A stretch of DNA of 64,000 nucleotides from Neolentinus lepideus HHB14362 ss-1 (GCA_001632425.1 KV425569.1:389487-453486); one strand, 5' to 3'; positions 48,046 to 60,555 are shown, counted from the first letter of the stretch. Made by a program: numbers and translations. Notes: generated by a model not told the origin, from the letters alone.

Positions 48046-49634
48046 ATGTATGCCAATGACGACCTAAGCTCGGATTATCTGGCAGGCCAGTATGTGCGCT
48101 CTCGTATTTCAGTTATTCGTGGTCACTGACACAGAGCACTAGAAATGGACCTCTGGTCTGTATTAGACGTTCACTACCGCCTTCAGAAAGCTAACACTCG
48201 TACCAGCTGATGGGCTATCTGTTCTCCTACCTGTTGCAAGGCGTGCTGACAGTCCAGATGTGTAGGTATTGCGCAGCTTAACCCCCTAAGTCGTAGCTAA
48301 CGACTTATGTGGAAACTCCACAGTTATCTTCTGCAACCAGCCCAGCTATTCCAGCGACAGATACCCCATAAGGGTAACGGGTAAGCTCCTTACCGTCCAC
48401 GATTTTAGGTAGCTGGAAGCACTCACTGCGAAGCATCGTTTCAGTATGGACCGTTTTCTGTCTGGAAATCGTAGCGACCGCATTTGCCACGGTTTCTGCA
48501 TGGTATGGCCTGGCCTCTGGTTGGGGCAACATCTATACTTTGAACCACCCCAGCTGGGCTTTCGCCTATACCCCTGCCCTGCATGGAATCAGTGAGGAGT
48601 CTGCAATCACATCTGGCGCATCGCTGACATCGTACCCAGTCGCTCTCGTCGTTCAGCTTTTCTTCTGCTGGAGACTGACATTGTTCGGCTGCAACCTCAT
48701 AGTACCCGGTATTATAGCCTCTGTGAGCTGCCTCAACTGATCTGGCAATGTGCTGCTGATTTCCATGTCCAGAGTTGTTTGATGCAATCGTCATTGGCAA
48801 TTGTTACAGCAGTGAAAGTATGCCCGTCCTTTGGTTAACTCACTCGCAGCTCATTTGTGATCAGCTATGGTATCTGCCGGATCTCAGTGCCATATACGAT
48901 ATTATTCCCTTCGTCTCGGTAAGTGGAGCAAGAAACATTCCTGTTCCTGCTGTAAAACTGACCCATGCTAGGTGTGGCTTGGAGGTAGCGCTTTCTGTGA
49001 TATTATGATCGCCATTAGTATGGTCTACCTGGTAGGCATAGGTTTTCCACTTCTAATAAGTCGTTTTTACTGATGAGCAGCGTACAGCTTCATCGGGCCG
49101 GTCGCCAGTCCCAGTTCAAAGCAACATACTCGATCCTTCTACGGCCAATCATGATCTCCGTAGAAACCGGTATTATAACTGCTTGTTCTTCCATAATGCA
49201 TCTCGTCCTTTTCTTGGCGGTACGAGCAGATAATGCTCACTTCACTTTGTAGGTGTTATGTGCTTTGTAATATATTACATCGTGCTGACAAAATCCTCAG
49301 CCTCTTCCTCACTGCAAAGCTGTACGTAGTTGTGCTTCTACCTAAGCTGACTTGGCTGAGCTGGTATTCCAGATATTCTAACACCCTCCTCACCACACTG
49401 AACGTGCGCAGAATTCGATCCGAAAATAGACCAGTCAGCACGTTCCAAGGACACAATAAATCAACTACGGCTCATCAAAAGAGCTCGTCAGCCTGGGAGA
49501 CTGAGCTCGATAGGCTGCAATCCTCCCGCATTAATGGTAGGACGCCCACCGCTGTTTTCATCACAACAAGCACTTCTACGCATAAAGACGAGGAAGTGGG
49601 TCTTCCTGACGCAAAGATCCCAACTTCTGTTTGA
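48046..49634 (+). CDS. DUF6534-type multi-pass membrane protein, intact copy (DUF6534-C)
   Basis: Exon 1 48046-48089 (MYANDDLSSDYLAGQ), exon 2 only 13 nt (48143-48155, completing NGPL), exon 3 from 48207 (LMGYLFSYLLQGVLTVQM). Then FIFCNQPSYSSDRYPIRVT, VWTVFCLEIVATAFATVSAW, GLASGWGNIYTLNHPSWAFA, VALVVQLFFCWRLTLFGCNL, IVPGIIAS, VWLGGSAFCDIMIAISMVYL, LHRAGRQSQFKATYSILLRP, SVETGIITACSSIMHLVLFL, FLFLTAKLYSNTLLTTLNVR, and a Ser/Thr-rich tail ending KIPTSV. Intron positions and phases equal those in DUF6534-A (for example ACG G|gtaagc before VWTV). About seven hydrophobic segments. Function unknown. I see no lesion. Confidence 0.78.
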
Positions 49635-50636
49635 GATAGTGTACGTGGGCAGTACTCCAGCTTTACGGTGATCCACGGAATAACCGGGTATCTGAATTAT
49701 TTCCTTGACTAGGAACATGAGTACAACTATTTATACAACGACATGGAAGATTGCCAAGTTTATACGTACTGTGTACATGGATATATACACGACAAGAAGT
49801 CGCTTGGAAGGACAAGAATGTGACAGTCCTCCATCGTTTGCGAGGGGTCCTTCAGAGTTTGAAGCCCGAAGGGTGACCGGTGGCACCGGTCACAAAACGC
49901 ATCGGTTGCTTTTTGAGATTTCATAATCTTGAAAACACGGATTGAACTTCCTGCTTAAGGATCGCGGCAGTTGCGGTGATGTATCGCATGCGGGAATCAG
50001 CGGGTCACCATCGCTAGAGAACTAGTACAAGAATATCTGTGCTTAAGAGACAGTCAAAAAAATGTTTGGGGCTACAATCATGAGCAAAATGAATCATTTC
50101 TATTGAGCTGAAGTCATACAGCTCCGGATGAACTCTTGACTTTGAAGATACATCATCTACGAACAACGCTATATATACACATAAGGAAAGTGAGTTGCCG
50201 AATTCGTACACTCACAGCAGTTATGATTATTTGTGTAGTCAATTACTAGGTGAATTGCCTTTTGACTACTAGTAGCAAGGCCTGTTCAGACTTTCTGCAA
50301 CTATTTGTCTTTATTTTTTCATTGACCGTTTTGGTAACTAGCGCCAGTCACTTAGTTCCTTCGACTCTACTCATCTATCCATCCGTCTAAGACATTGCCC
50401 TGGATCAAAAAAAAAGTCTCTCTGAGATGTCCGCGGCGAGAAGAGAGGCGCAATTGGGTCCTGCGTGAATGTGCAGGCGTTTCTCGAGCATATTTTTGCG
50501 AAGACAATGCTTCGCGGGGCGCCTCAGACGCCGGCACAGGGGCTACCATAAACGGAGCGCCTTAAGTAATTATAACCCAATCACCAACGTTGCCCGTGTA
50601 CTGCAATGATACTGTGTGTTGCTGTCCTCTCAAGCT
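49635..50636. other. Intergenic upstream of RING2
   Basis: Contains the DUF6534-C 3' region and the RING2 promoter side. A TATATATA-like box lies at about 50171. No gene. Confidence 0.35.
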
Positions 50637-53271
50637 ATGCTCATCGTCCATCCGTTGAGTCGTTGTGATGTCTGTCTCGACGAATACTCGTTCGCAACGC
50701 CGCAGCATACACCTCACGCGATACCATGCGGACATGTTTTTTGCAAGCCGTGCGCCACACCCAACATCACGTATATTGTCATCTAACTGTATCATCTCGC
50801 AGATGCTTGGGTCGTCTCAGTCCACTTATGTGCCCGCTATGCCGGAAGTCGTTCCGCGGAACAGAGATTGGACGACTCATTGTTGATCGCGTCTCGCCGG
50901 ACGAGAATGGGCTCATCCCGGGTACGCCAAGGATGCGATTCTCGCAGACGGAGATGGAGGAAATCGAGCTCTTGCAGCGGCTCGCGTTAGCTTCAGGCGA
51001 AGATACCCCGGAGGCCGAATTGTCAGAAGTTATTGTGGAGGCTGAATTGTGGCTTGAGAGCCGAAATCCCAGTACGGTGAGCAAAGAGGTGCACTCTCAT
51101 TCGAATTGTGTGATCATTCTTATCTCGTGCGCCATAGAATAGAGTTCTTCGGAGGGCCTTGACTTCACTGCGCAGGAGTAAACGGAAAGAAGCCGAGCTC
51201 GTGAACCAGAAAAGAGCATATTCCAATCTCAAAAGTAGTTATCGAAGCCTGCGCCATCGGTCCGAGCATGAAAGCGACATGGCAAAAGCTGTCGAGGAGA
51301 ATCTCCTGGCTGAGCTGCAGAATAACGAGAGTCAGAATAGAGCGTAAGGGTTTGGATTTTCTCGCAAGGTACGAACGGGGCTCACACATCATTTCTCCTC
51401 AATTTTCTGCACGCCCCGTGATCCTTTTTCATCACCAAATCAACCCCGTAGTAAGGTATTTCGCTGTTTAACCTATCTCCAAGTAAAAACCGAGATCTTT
51501 ATTGATATCGCATCCCATGTAGCTAGAAGCAGCGGAACGCGAAATCGCCAACCTGAACCACGAACTTGCACGAATCACAATGCGGTCGAGGCCCTCCAGT
51601 CCGTTTGATCTTAATCCGCTCCCACCACCGCCAAAGCCGTACGCAGACGATCTCATCCCAAATCTTATCGATAAAGGGAAAGGCATCGATGGCCAGCCAA
51701 ATCGCCGGAACAACCACGATACGGACGCACTATCCCAGCCAAAGGGAAACGACGGAGAGTTCGGGGCAGGGTCGGCGACGACAGAGGTACCATACGTCTC
51801 ACGTGCAACTTCCGAGGATTGGCAAAGCTGGTATCCATTCTATCGGGAGTCGCAGGTGGTGGCTGAGCCACAAGACCCCTCCCAATCGAACGGGCAGAAT
51901 AGCCGCTCGCTGTCTGTAGTTCCAGGTGCCCACCCAGCACAGCGCGTTGTGCCTCCGCTGAATGTGCGCAAGAAAACCAGGGATACTGCGGATAGCTCTC
52001 CCGAAAGACTAGATCAGACTGCTTTCCAGCCTAACGTGCGCTCCGTAGGCTGGGGTACAGAAACACTCACCGTTGCTGGCTTATCTACAACCGACGCGGG
52101 TAACTCGCAGGCCAACGGAGTCGGCAACTCGAATAACTCTACGAATGATGACAGACGGGTGAACAGGAGTCCTTACCTCACCTCACAGACGAGTTTCGCG
52201 GACTTGCTGAGACGACCAACCGCAGCTAGAGAATACGGTCTCCATTACGGTGACTCGGGATCAGATCATCTCCGAACGCTGCTTGGTCTTCCGCAGCCTA
52301 CAGTGGACACAAACGCCAGTCGGGAATCGCAGCAGCACCCCCATTCTCTGCGCCCTGGCGGCGCAGTCTCTGCGACTGCACGGGGTGCAGCTTCCGCTGG
52401 TGCTGATACTACGCAAGTCTCGCATAGCAGCTTGGGATCGCTTGGCTTGGGCAGGTTTATGAACTCCTCTAGTGCGACCAGTCAGTCGCATATGAATAAT
52501 GAAAGTGGGCTGGGTCTGCAGATTGGTGGGGACAGGAACGTGGACGCTAGGCAAAGCGTGTTCTACGTGAACGATGATACACTCGATCAGAGTTCTAGTG
52601 GTGATGATGACGACGACGGGGATGGCGAATTCTTCACTCCACGAGCTAGCACCAGCAATGCACTATCGTTCAATACAAGCGCAGTCCGAAGATCTGGTTC
52701 GAGGTCGCGATCTCACAGCAGGGCAGTGCACGACTCCGGCGCTGTGACAGACGTTGAGGGGACACGTGCGAATGCGCGATTTGCTACGCGGCCTTCGCAT
52801 AGCAGATCGGTATCTCACCAGCTCCCTGTGGTAGGTCCCAGCTCTAGCGGCGACTTGCTAGTCAGTCAACGGAACGGTGGCTCAATGATTCGGGCGACAC
52901 CCTCTCATCCTCCTGTAAGCGGGCACAGAACTACTACGGGGCGGCGCACGTCGGCATCGGATCCACCGCCTCCTACTGTCTCATTTGTCCCGCCCATCCA
53001 TCATGCTCAAGGCCATGGAAGCAGCAACACGTCCGTCACGAATCTTCCGCAGAATACCTCGGCTTCCTCGTTGAACCGTACGCTTGTTTTCAACATCTCC
53101 GGCTCGAGCGTATCGGGTACGATCTCGATAGCTCAGCAAGGCGCATCCAGATCGCAGCGGGAGAACACGGGTGGCCGTCCTGGCACCAGTGGTCGTCACG
53201 AGTATCCGCAATATTGGACGACGGCCTCGTTTTCTGCCAGAAATATAGATTCGACCGCTAGGCAAAGATAG
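50637..53271 (+). CDS. RING-finger/coiled-coil protein with long disordered tail (RING2)
   Basis: Probable E3 ligase. Exons 50637-50749, 50803-51076, 51138-51343, 51452-51455 (4 nt) and 51523-53271; total 2346 nt, 781 aa. N-terminal C3HC4 RING: CDVC, CGHVFCKPC, CPLC, followed by IGRLIVDR. Residues about 130-220 form a coiled coil (LRRSKRKEAELVNQKRAYSN, HESDMAKAVEENLLAELQNN). The remaining ~560 residues are Ser/Thr/Pro/Gln-rich and low complexity, with an acidic patch (SSSGDDDDDGDGEF). Skipping the 4-nt exon would create a stop (GC|C TAG), so it is required. Exons 1 and 2 together are 387 nt, exactly as in RING3. The acceptor at 51137 (gccatag) was chosen because it keeps frame. Confidence 0.85.
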
Positions 53272-56200
53272 ATCTTACCATCACACCACGCTCAATGCCT
53301 CAAACGAAATTCCTGCAGGATAACGCTTACTTATGCATATTCTTTTTTTTGGTCTATCTGATTACCATTGGACTGCTATCGGGACTGTATCGCACAATTG
53401 ATCGCATAGCTCTGCAATACCTTGACATCGTGCCTTTCTTGCTAATATGTATCTTCCTGCGGTAGATTAGTGTACTAAGTATCTCGTGTATCTTCTAACA
53501 TATAATTTATACCTACATCCGGATGTACTCTAGGACGATGTTTCGATGTATTGACTCCGACTAAATTGAATGCCTTATACTTCTTGTAAGCCACAGCGGG
53601 AATATCGCGTTCAAGCTTGTATCTACATTCAAGCACAGTCCTTCGTGCCACGGCGGGCACTCACGTGCGACGGTGGATCCAGTTCCTACGTTCAATGGGA
53701 ATGTCGTCAATAATGCCAGGATATGCAATGAGCATTCCTAATCGATAAGGCAGGAAAAGTTGGATTCGAATGGGATGCTCGTTGAATAGCACAATCTTAA
53801 ATACCCAGCTTGCCTTGTAACTTACTGTTGGCCTTTGAGAATTGGGGTGAACGAGGGAAATTCAGAAGTATATGGCCTACTGTACTACATCATTCAAGAT
53901 ATTTATTCGTCTGCTAAGACTTTAGTAGAAGATGCCGTACTTACGTATCAGGTCTACCACATTATAAAAATACTAACATCACTTCGGGGAGTACCACTGT
54001 TCCCGTTTTGAATGGGTCTCTCTTTGATAACGAGCTTGAGTAAGTACTCCGCCGGAGTACTGAGGTACTCACAGGACCGAGCAACCCCCTCGGGTCACTT
54101 CCTCCTTGGAGCAGAATATTGCTGCTTGCAAGCTCTGTTGTCTTGATGTTATTCTGTGAAGTATCTGGCAGCTCCGTTTTATCTGGAAGACAACTGATAT
54201 CGGCACTATGGGTTCCTTACTAGTATGCCGTCGTTCGCATGCTAGTCAAGTAAGCTCTTACTGCGCGGCTTACCCAGATATCCTTATGCCACCTGTAGGT
54301 ATATACCCACCGGGATTGAGCAGCTGTTTGGGAAACTTGCCTGGAGCCGCTGATGTCCAATGTCTAAGGGATACCATCTCATTTCTAAGTATCTTGGCAG
54401 ATCATCACTTGACCTGAACGTTTCTGGCCTTAAGCGCGGAGTCGTCAACAGGACTGTACCTATGGGAAGTTCTGGCGCTTAGAAGACCAGACTTGGAAGC
54501 CAAGTAAGTATCTGGATCATGTAGATCCGTCCGATCCTGCTATCCGAAGATTCGCTTTGATATCAAAAGAGCTCTCTATTCCGAGTTCAGCTTCGAGAGC
54601 GTGGACTGCTACCCTCAATAGGCAACAGGCGCAAGACTACTCGGCGGGCCGTACCTTATCTATTTGGCATGTCCGTAACTTGTGCATATTTCATGTTCAT
54701 TAATCGCTCCGGTTCATCGTCGATCCCTATGTTTCTGGACCACTGGGAAGTCAGTGTCGCGGAAATCTAGGATACTTGTCGTAGGATTTAACAGTTCACT
54801 ATAAAGAGGGCCTGAACGCATCTCTGTCCCATTCGCAATGTCACCTCTCACTCCACTCAGGGCCCGGAATGGTCACTTCACTTTACGGAGCAGTCTGACT
54901 TTATCAATGTAACTACCTGAGGTGCGCTCACATCATACCTGATTCTGTGAATGACAGAACCACGACCCTGGATATGCACAGCGAATTTATAAATCCTGCT
55001 GTACTGACTGGGATCCACACTTTTTAGGCTCCGTTGAATCGCCATAAACCTGCATACCTGCTGTGGACACATGGGTGCAGCAAGTTACTTGGTCCACGAG
55101 TCTTATGTTGGAGACAGCATCGGTATGTATGCATTCATATGCCTAAGGGACAGTCCCTGTGATGCTTGTGTACTTTGAGGACGGTGTCATCGCAGTAGGT
55201 CATCTGACAGCTCCTTTGTTACTTACACCACAGCCTCGACCATCATTCATGATAGCACGACGGCTTCAGCCATCCAAACCCTTGGAATGTCGCATCGTAT
55301 CTACAACAATCCCGCGCTGAATCGCTGCAGTTCACCTCACCATTTTTGGTGTTCTATGTACGTTGCAGCTGCTCTCGACAAGGCTTTGCTTCTATTCACC
55401 GAGGCATATGGTCTGCCCGTCGTTCGTGAAGTTCCTCAAATAATCCACGTCCGATAACCAGCGTGGGGGGGCTGTCATCTCACGGGTGAGCATCTTCCTC
55501 GCACCTGGAGTCAAACTTAGTCGTAGCGATCCTCACCAAATGAAGCTAACATTACTTTCAAAGATAGCTCCATTCACCTTTGGTCCTGGATGAGATTCAA
55601 TCATTCATTCAGGTATGCCCTAACACCGAAAAGCTCCCATCGAGCGGCTTACAACTTCCATACCACCATTATTATGATCATCTGCCTCGAATTGGTGGAG
55701 TTGTCAAGATACAACAAGTAATGGGACGTCTTCACAATACACTTTCAGCGGTCCAATATGATTTACCCTACCCTTGGTGACAACATGCCTTACAAATGAA
55801 GTATAGTATTTCGGTTTTCACCGGCAGAACATGGATCACGCTGTCAACATGAGGCACGGCTGGATGCTATCTGGACTTTTGAGATCCGGCTCCTCGGACC
55901 TCCATCCGCCTGCCTCAGCGGAACATGGACGAAGGCACCAAATTACTTCCGAAGCTCCTCAGCTTACGATCCTATACCAAACATATCCAGCTTTCTCTAT
56001 TTTCCCAGCTTAATCCCCTCAACGTCCCTTTCTTCACTACGAGTTCGAAATTCTCACAGCATGCGCGATAGGCTTGGAGCCCGAACCGGTTTACGATCGG
56101 AGCGTGCCAACAAGATTGATTTCTCACAAACCCTTCCGAGAGGTCTGGCAGCCTCGTGCTGCTCTAGCGAGAGGTATACAAGAGCGGCGCAGCACTTCCA

Positions 56201-56315
56201 ACCTTATGTTGAGGGCTTGCCCTTCTAGCTCTACCGTCTAGCCCTGTCCGGCTTATAACGGAAAAGTACCTCTTGCGCTGCCGGATTATCCTGGAAGCCT
56301 TACGCCGAGTCGACA
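53272..56315. other. 3 kb between RING2 and RING3 without a recognised gene
   Basis: Only fragments. Plus-strand 56040-56175 reads FEILTACAIGLEPEPVYDRS and PTRLISHKPF, protein-like but with no confident family. 55260-55460 also reads as protein in one frame (HFWCSMYVAAALDKALLLFT). Probably remnants of one or more genes. Confidence 0.3.
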
Positions 56316-58431
56316 ATGCTCGTCGTCCATCCCAACTCGACTTGCGACGTTTGTCTCGAGGGTTACACCAACGGCAATAATATTCCGCACTCTATATCCT
56401 GCGGTCATGTCTTCTGCTTGAGGTGAGGTGTAACATGAGTGCGAAGCACACGACACCTGAACGATCCATACATTCATTGTATGGACTACTATGCAGATGT
56501 CTTCAGTCGTTAACTCGTCTGATCTGCCCCCTCTGTCGGACGACCTTCGATCCGACAGGCATCAGGAGGCTCCACGTTGACAAAAGTGTGCAATCGATAA
56601 GCGCAACTACTGTGGCTGCTGTCACGCCTGCGGTAGCGGACCCAGAGGTCGTTGGTGATGTCCGCCGTCTAGAAGACAAGATCGATCACATCGTATTAGA
56701 GGGCGCTTCACTCACGGATGTCCGCAATACGATCGACGAGGTCCATGCATGGCTCAAGTCTCAACCCAAAGAGGAGGTGAGCTTTGACGTTCGTGTAAAG
56801 AGCATCGTGCTAAGAGCATGGAGCAGCACCGCGACTTGCGGGCAAGTCATAGATTGCTGTACCGGGTAACGGAGGATAGGACGATCATTACCAATATGGA
56901 GAAGAAGGAAGAAGAGATGAAGATGCGATTGGTGGAAGCCGAGCGGCTAATGGAAGACATTGCTCAAAAGAGAAAAGACGAAGCTACCGTCGCCTTCGCT
57001 GTCGAGAAGAGCCTGAGGGAGCATTACAATCGAATGAATGCCGAGTGGAATGCGTGAGTCCTTGTACCAATGACAATGTGCATAACATACACTGACGACC
57101 GTTCCGTGTCACAGGAAAGTAAGTGACAATTGATTAACGTTTGATCGCAGATCGCTTACTCAGTATGTCAGTACGAGGTCGCTCTGGCGGAATGCAACAA
57201 GTTATACGATGAGCTCGAACGTCTTCGGTCCTTGAGCCTTCGGGGCAGCGTACAAGGAGAGTCCGCTCTATTCCCCTCTTTCGACTCGGCTGCGTGCGCT
57301 GCTGAGGTGTACGGGACGGTCAAAGAGCATATGACGGCAACTATGGATAAGCTTACCGCTACTATGACGGCTCAAGAGGACATGTTTAAGTTATCCCCGC
57401 TGCCGTCGACCCTCCACTGTCCCACCGAATTGCCTCCGGACTCTGACGCGGAGAATGACGAGCCGTTGAAGAAAACATCCGGCCTCAGCGAAGCGTACAG
57501 CAGACAATCGATCCCGGCTATCTCGATCAAGCCGACTGATACGCCGAGCTCAGGGAGCCTTTTGAGCAGCCGCATCCGGGATCACGACATTGCCATGGCC
57601 AGCTCGCTACCCCGCGCTGGTGAATGTGATAGCATCCATAGCTTCATGGGCAAGCGCCAGTCCTCACCTCCCAGAGCGTCTTCCTCTATGTTGCAGTCTG
57701 GTCCTCCAGATCCTTTCGATATCAACGGTGATGTGATTATGGGATCCGCGTCTCTTCCTCGTCATTCGTTCATGAGGGAGAGCAAGCCAAGCTCGTTAGA
57801 TCCGTGCGCCGACGAGCAAGGTAACTACGATCGCTGGCGGAGAGAGCTACGTGATCTCCTGCACGACGATCACGTTCCACCTCTGTCACGGCGAGGCAGC
57901 TACACCCGCCCATCCTCTCCTCCTCGCTTCATCGGCGACTCCACATCGCGCTTGTTTGTGTCTCGCGCTCGCATAGACGGCAACTCACAGTTCCTTCCTA
58001 TTCGCGGGGGTCGCGAGCGATCGAATTCCGACGAACGAGCGCCGCCTACATCGTCATTCCAGTTCACCGTCTCCCACCCACCCTCACCGCCTCCTGTACC
58101 TGTGGGCCCCACATCCCCAGTATCGCCCACCTCAACCACCGTGTCACCTACCTCCCCCCCATCCGCTCAGCTAATCCCCCGTCCAAGCCTGATTTCACGC
58201 GCAAGCAGCGCTGCGAGAGAAGCAGAGACTCGCGCACGTGCTGCGGCGGGCGAGCGTCACCGTCGAGAGTCTGGCGGATCTACTACCTCCCTATCTTCCA
58301 TCGCCTCCTCCTCGTCGGGTAGACCATCTAGTGCTCTGCGCGAACAGCCCAGTGAAGCCCTCAGTCGACGAGGCTCGTTAGCCAACAACAAACCTAGAAG
58401 CCACGCGATAGGCGTCCAAGCTCTCTCGTGA
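56316..58431 (+). CDS. RING-finger/coiled-coil protein with disordered tail (RING3)
   Basis: Exons 56316-56422, 56497-56776, 56827-57053, 57115-57118 (4 nt) and 57172-58431; total 1878 nt, 625 aa. RING: CDVC, CGHVFCLRC, CPLC, then IRRLHVDK. Coiled coil in exon 3 (EKKEEEMKMRLVEAERLMED, VEKSLREHYNRMNAEWNA) and start of exon 5 (YEVALAECNKLYDELERLRS). The C-terminal ~400 residues are Ser/Pro-rich, with SPTSPTSTTVSPTSPP-like runs, ending AIGVQALS. Same exon plan as RING2: identical 387-nt sum for exons 1+2, phase-2 end of exon 3 and a 4-nt fourth exon. Likely ubiquitin E3 activity is inferred only from the RING. Confidence 0.85.
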
Positions 58432-58968
58432 ACCCAAAGGGCTTCGGCGATGTCCTCATCTAATTATGCTAAGATATTGTATGAGTAACCGGTAGGTAGA
58501 AATTTAAGCTGGCCTTTGCTATTAATTTGTGTACATATCATGCACATGTGGATCGGTGGGACAATGGGCGATAGCTTTGTCTTGGTTCCTTGCATTTGCG
58601 TAACGTACCAAATTACCGATCATGGACCCACTTGACGCCCTGCTCAGTTAGTGTACCACCTGTAAAACCAGTGTATTATTACAGCATGCCTGTCGTGTTG
58701 GCTCTTGTCATAAAGATCGGACGCTCACCTCATGTACAATAAATGAATGCCGTTATTGCGAGCTTGGTGCTACTGGTAGAAGAAAACACGTGAACTTAAC
58801 GTCTTATAGCCATGAGGGCCAGCAAGCAGCACATGCCGCAAGCATGAGTCGAAGATAGGAAGCTGAGGATGCGTAAGATCGCGTGATAAGCTTATAGAGT
58901 ACAGGGACATAACACAAAAGAACAAGGAATAAAGTATACAATAAGGAAGAACAGGGTCAAAACGACGA
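58432..58968. other. 3' regions of RING3 and the R-SNARE gene
   Basis: About 540 bp between convergent genes; no additional feature. Confidence 0.5.
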
Positions 58969-59903
58969 TCACTTCTTGGCGCCGCACTGATTCAAGCCTG
59001 CACCGCAGAATTGCGCGACAATTATCCAGAGCAAAACCTAAACAAAACAGGTTCAGCATTGCAGATTCGGTAACATCTTTGGCAACTTACCAATGCGACG
59101 AAAACGCTCAGCATGAGGATCTTGGTGTTCTTCCACCACATCTGTCGCCGAACGGTCCTGGCCCCTCTCCGAAAAGCAGTGGATTGTTGTGCCATATTGT
59201 CAGTCTTGTCAACGAGTAGCTCAATTCGTTCACCTCTACTGAGGATCTGCTCTACATTCTGGACCATGATATTCTTGACTTGCGCAAGTTCGTTCTGTGC
59301 TCGTGCAAGTTCGTCCGTGGGAGGAGAGGTGTTGTACTGGTGCATAAGCTGAGCAATAGTGGGTCCAAATGAGCCTTGCATGCCGTATGGTGGCAGCTCA
59401 GCTAGACTGGAGGACGATGCAGAGGGAAATGAAGCGAACTATGGTATGCTTAACGCCTAGGATAGCATGTTGCGTTGTGTAGGACCCTACCTGTCTCTTG
59501 AGCTCGTTCAAGAAGGTAAATGGCATTCGTCTAGAGTAAAATTAGAGCGACGGCGGACAGAGATCTATGTTGCGAGGGACTGACCGTCCGGCGGCGTCAT
59601 CTGCCATGACCAAGTACGTGAAGCCACCCTCCGATATGTAATGAAAAAGAAACTGCTCCCAGACATATGTCAGTTTACTGTCATTGGGTGGGATCTTAGA
59701 CAAGATAGTCTGAGTAGCTATCGTAGAACGTTAGACCATTCGACGTTGCCCTCATGGTTGGGAGTAACTCGCCGGAAGAGAAATCGCGTTCATCCGCCTT
59801 GTGCTCGGCCAAAATCTTTGACCCATGGCCAATGAGTGCGTGTATCTAGCTCTAAGTTTCAGATAAACTGCCGTTTCTATCCCGAATAACATACCAGAGA
59901 CAT
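58969..59903 (-). CDS. VAMP7-like R-SNARE (longin type), intact
   Basis: Vesicle SNARE of endosome/vacuole fusion (family knowledge). Exons on the minus strand: 59903-59895, 59845-59773, 59717-59585, 59530-59491, 59438-59091 and 59037-58969; total 672 nt, 223 aa. The longin domain (about 1-110) includes IHALIGHGSKILAEHK, KIPPNDSKLTYVWEQFLFHY and FTYLVMADDAAGRRMPFTFL. The SNARE motif (about 130-185) includes AQVKNIMVQNVEQIL, SRGERIELLVDKTDNM with the central-layer Arg. The C-terminal membrane anchor is ILMLSVFVALVLLWIIVAQF, with tail CGAGLNQCGAKK. The intron 59718-59772 starts GCGAGT, a GC-AG intron; it is needed for the frame SSATQTIL. No lesion. Confidence 0.92.
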
Positions 59904-60068
59904 TGTGTAAGATGAGGACTGCGGTAGGAGGACGTTGCATCTGGTGATGTAAGGAGGCGTGGAATAATGGGCTCTGAATTTGGTAATATGTTCCCATCCC
60001 CACATATCGCTGGCACTAATGAATGTCGTGGCGGAAACGTAGTTGGCATTCCCCTCATACGCACGACC
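59904..60068. promoter_or_regulatory. 165-bp bidirectional promoter region, R-SNARE/SEC61-beta
   Basis: The start codons of two divergently transcribed secretory-pathway genes are only 165 bp apart, so any promoter elements are shared or overlap. No TATA box is obvious. Confidence 0.6.
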
Positions 60069-60555
60069 ATGGTACGCTACGGCCGTCTCCATTTTTCTGC
60101 TTTTGTTTGACAAACCCTTCGACAGTCTGACTCCGATACACCGTCTGCACCCGCCACTCCCAATGGTGCTGTTGGCCGGCCAGCAGCAGCGGGTAAACCA
60201 CCCGGTGCACAGATTCGGTATGTACTACTGCTTGCTATTAGCGACGCCTGTAACCGAACGATATTCACCTTCATATGGCAGACGGAGAGCGACTGGTCAA
60301 GTGGCAAAACCGAACTCATCACGGGCAGCTGGTGCCGGCGGCTCCTCGAACACTATGCTGAAGCTCTATACGGATGATGCACCGGGTCTGCGAGTGTAAG
60401 TGCATTTTCAGGAATAACTCAGGCTACACTCAATTATGATACATCTGTCCTACCTTAGGGACCCATTTGTCGTGCTTATTCTATCATTATCTTTTATCGC
60501 ATCCATATTCTTCCTCCACATATCCGCCAAAATCATTCGGGCATTCACGAAGTAA
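60069..60555 (+). CDS. SBH1: Protein transport protein Sec61 beta subunit, intact
   Basis: Small tail-anchored subunit of the ER translocon. Exons 60069-60071 (ATG only), 60126-60217, 60282-60395 and 60459-60555; total 306 nt, 101 aa. Protein MSDSDTPSAPATPNGAVG, then RRRATGQVAKPNSSRAAGAG, GSSNTMLKLYTDDAPGLRVD and the anchor VVLILSLSFIASIFFLHISA, ending IIRAFTK. The signature TMLKxYTDDxPGLxVDP is diagnostic. There is no in-frame ATG in exon 2. The bare-ATG first exon with a 54-bp intron restores the usual MSDSD start. Confidence 0.95.

Noticed and set aside
56040..56175. Plus-strand read FEILTACAIGLEPEP... as a P450 C-terminus
   Set aside because: No heme-binding Cys motif or upstream P450 exons could be found; the resemblance is too weak.
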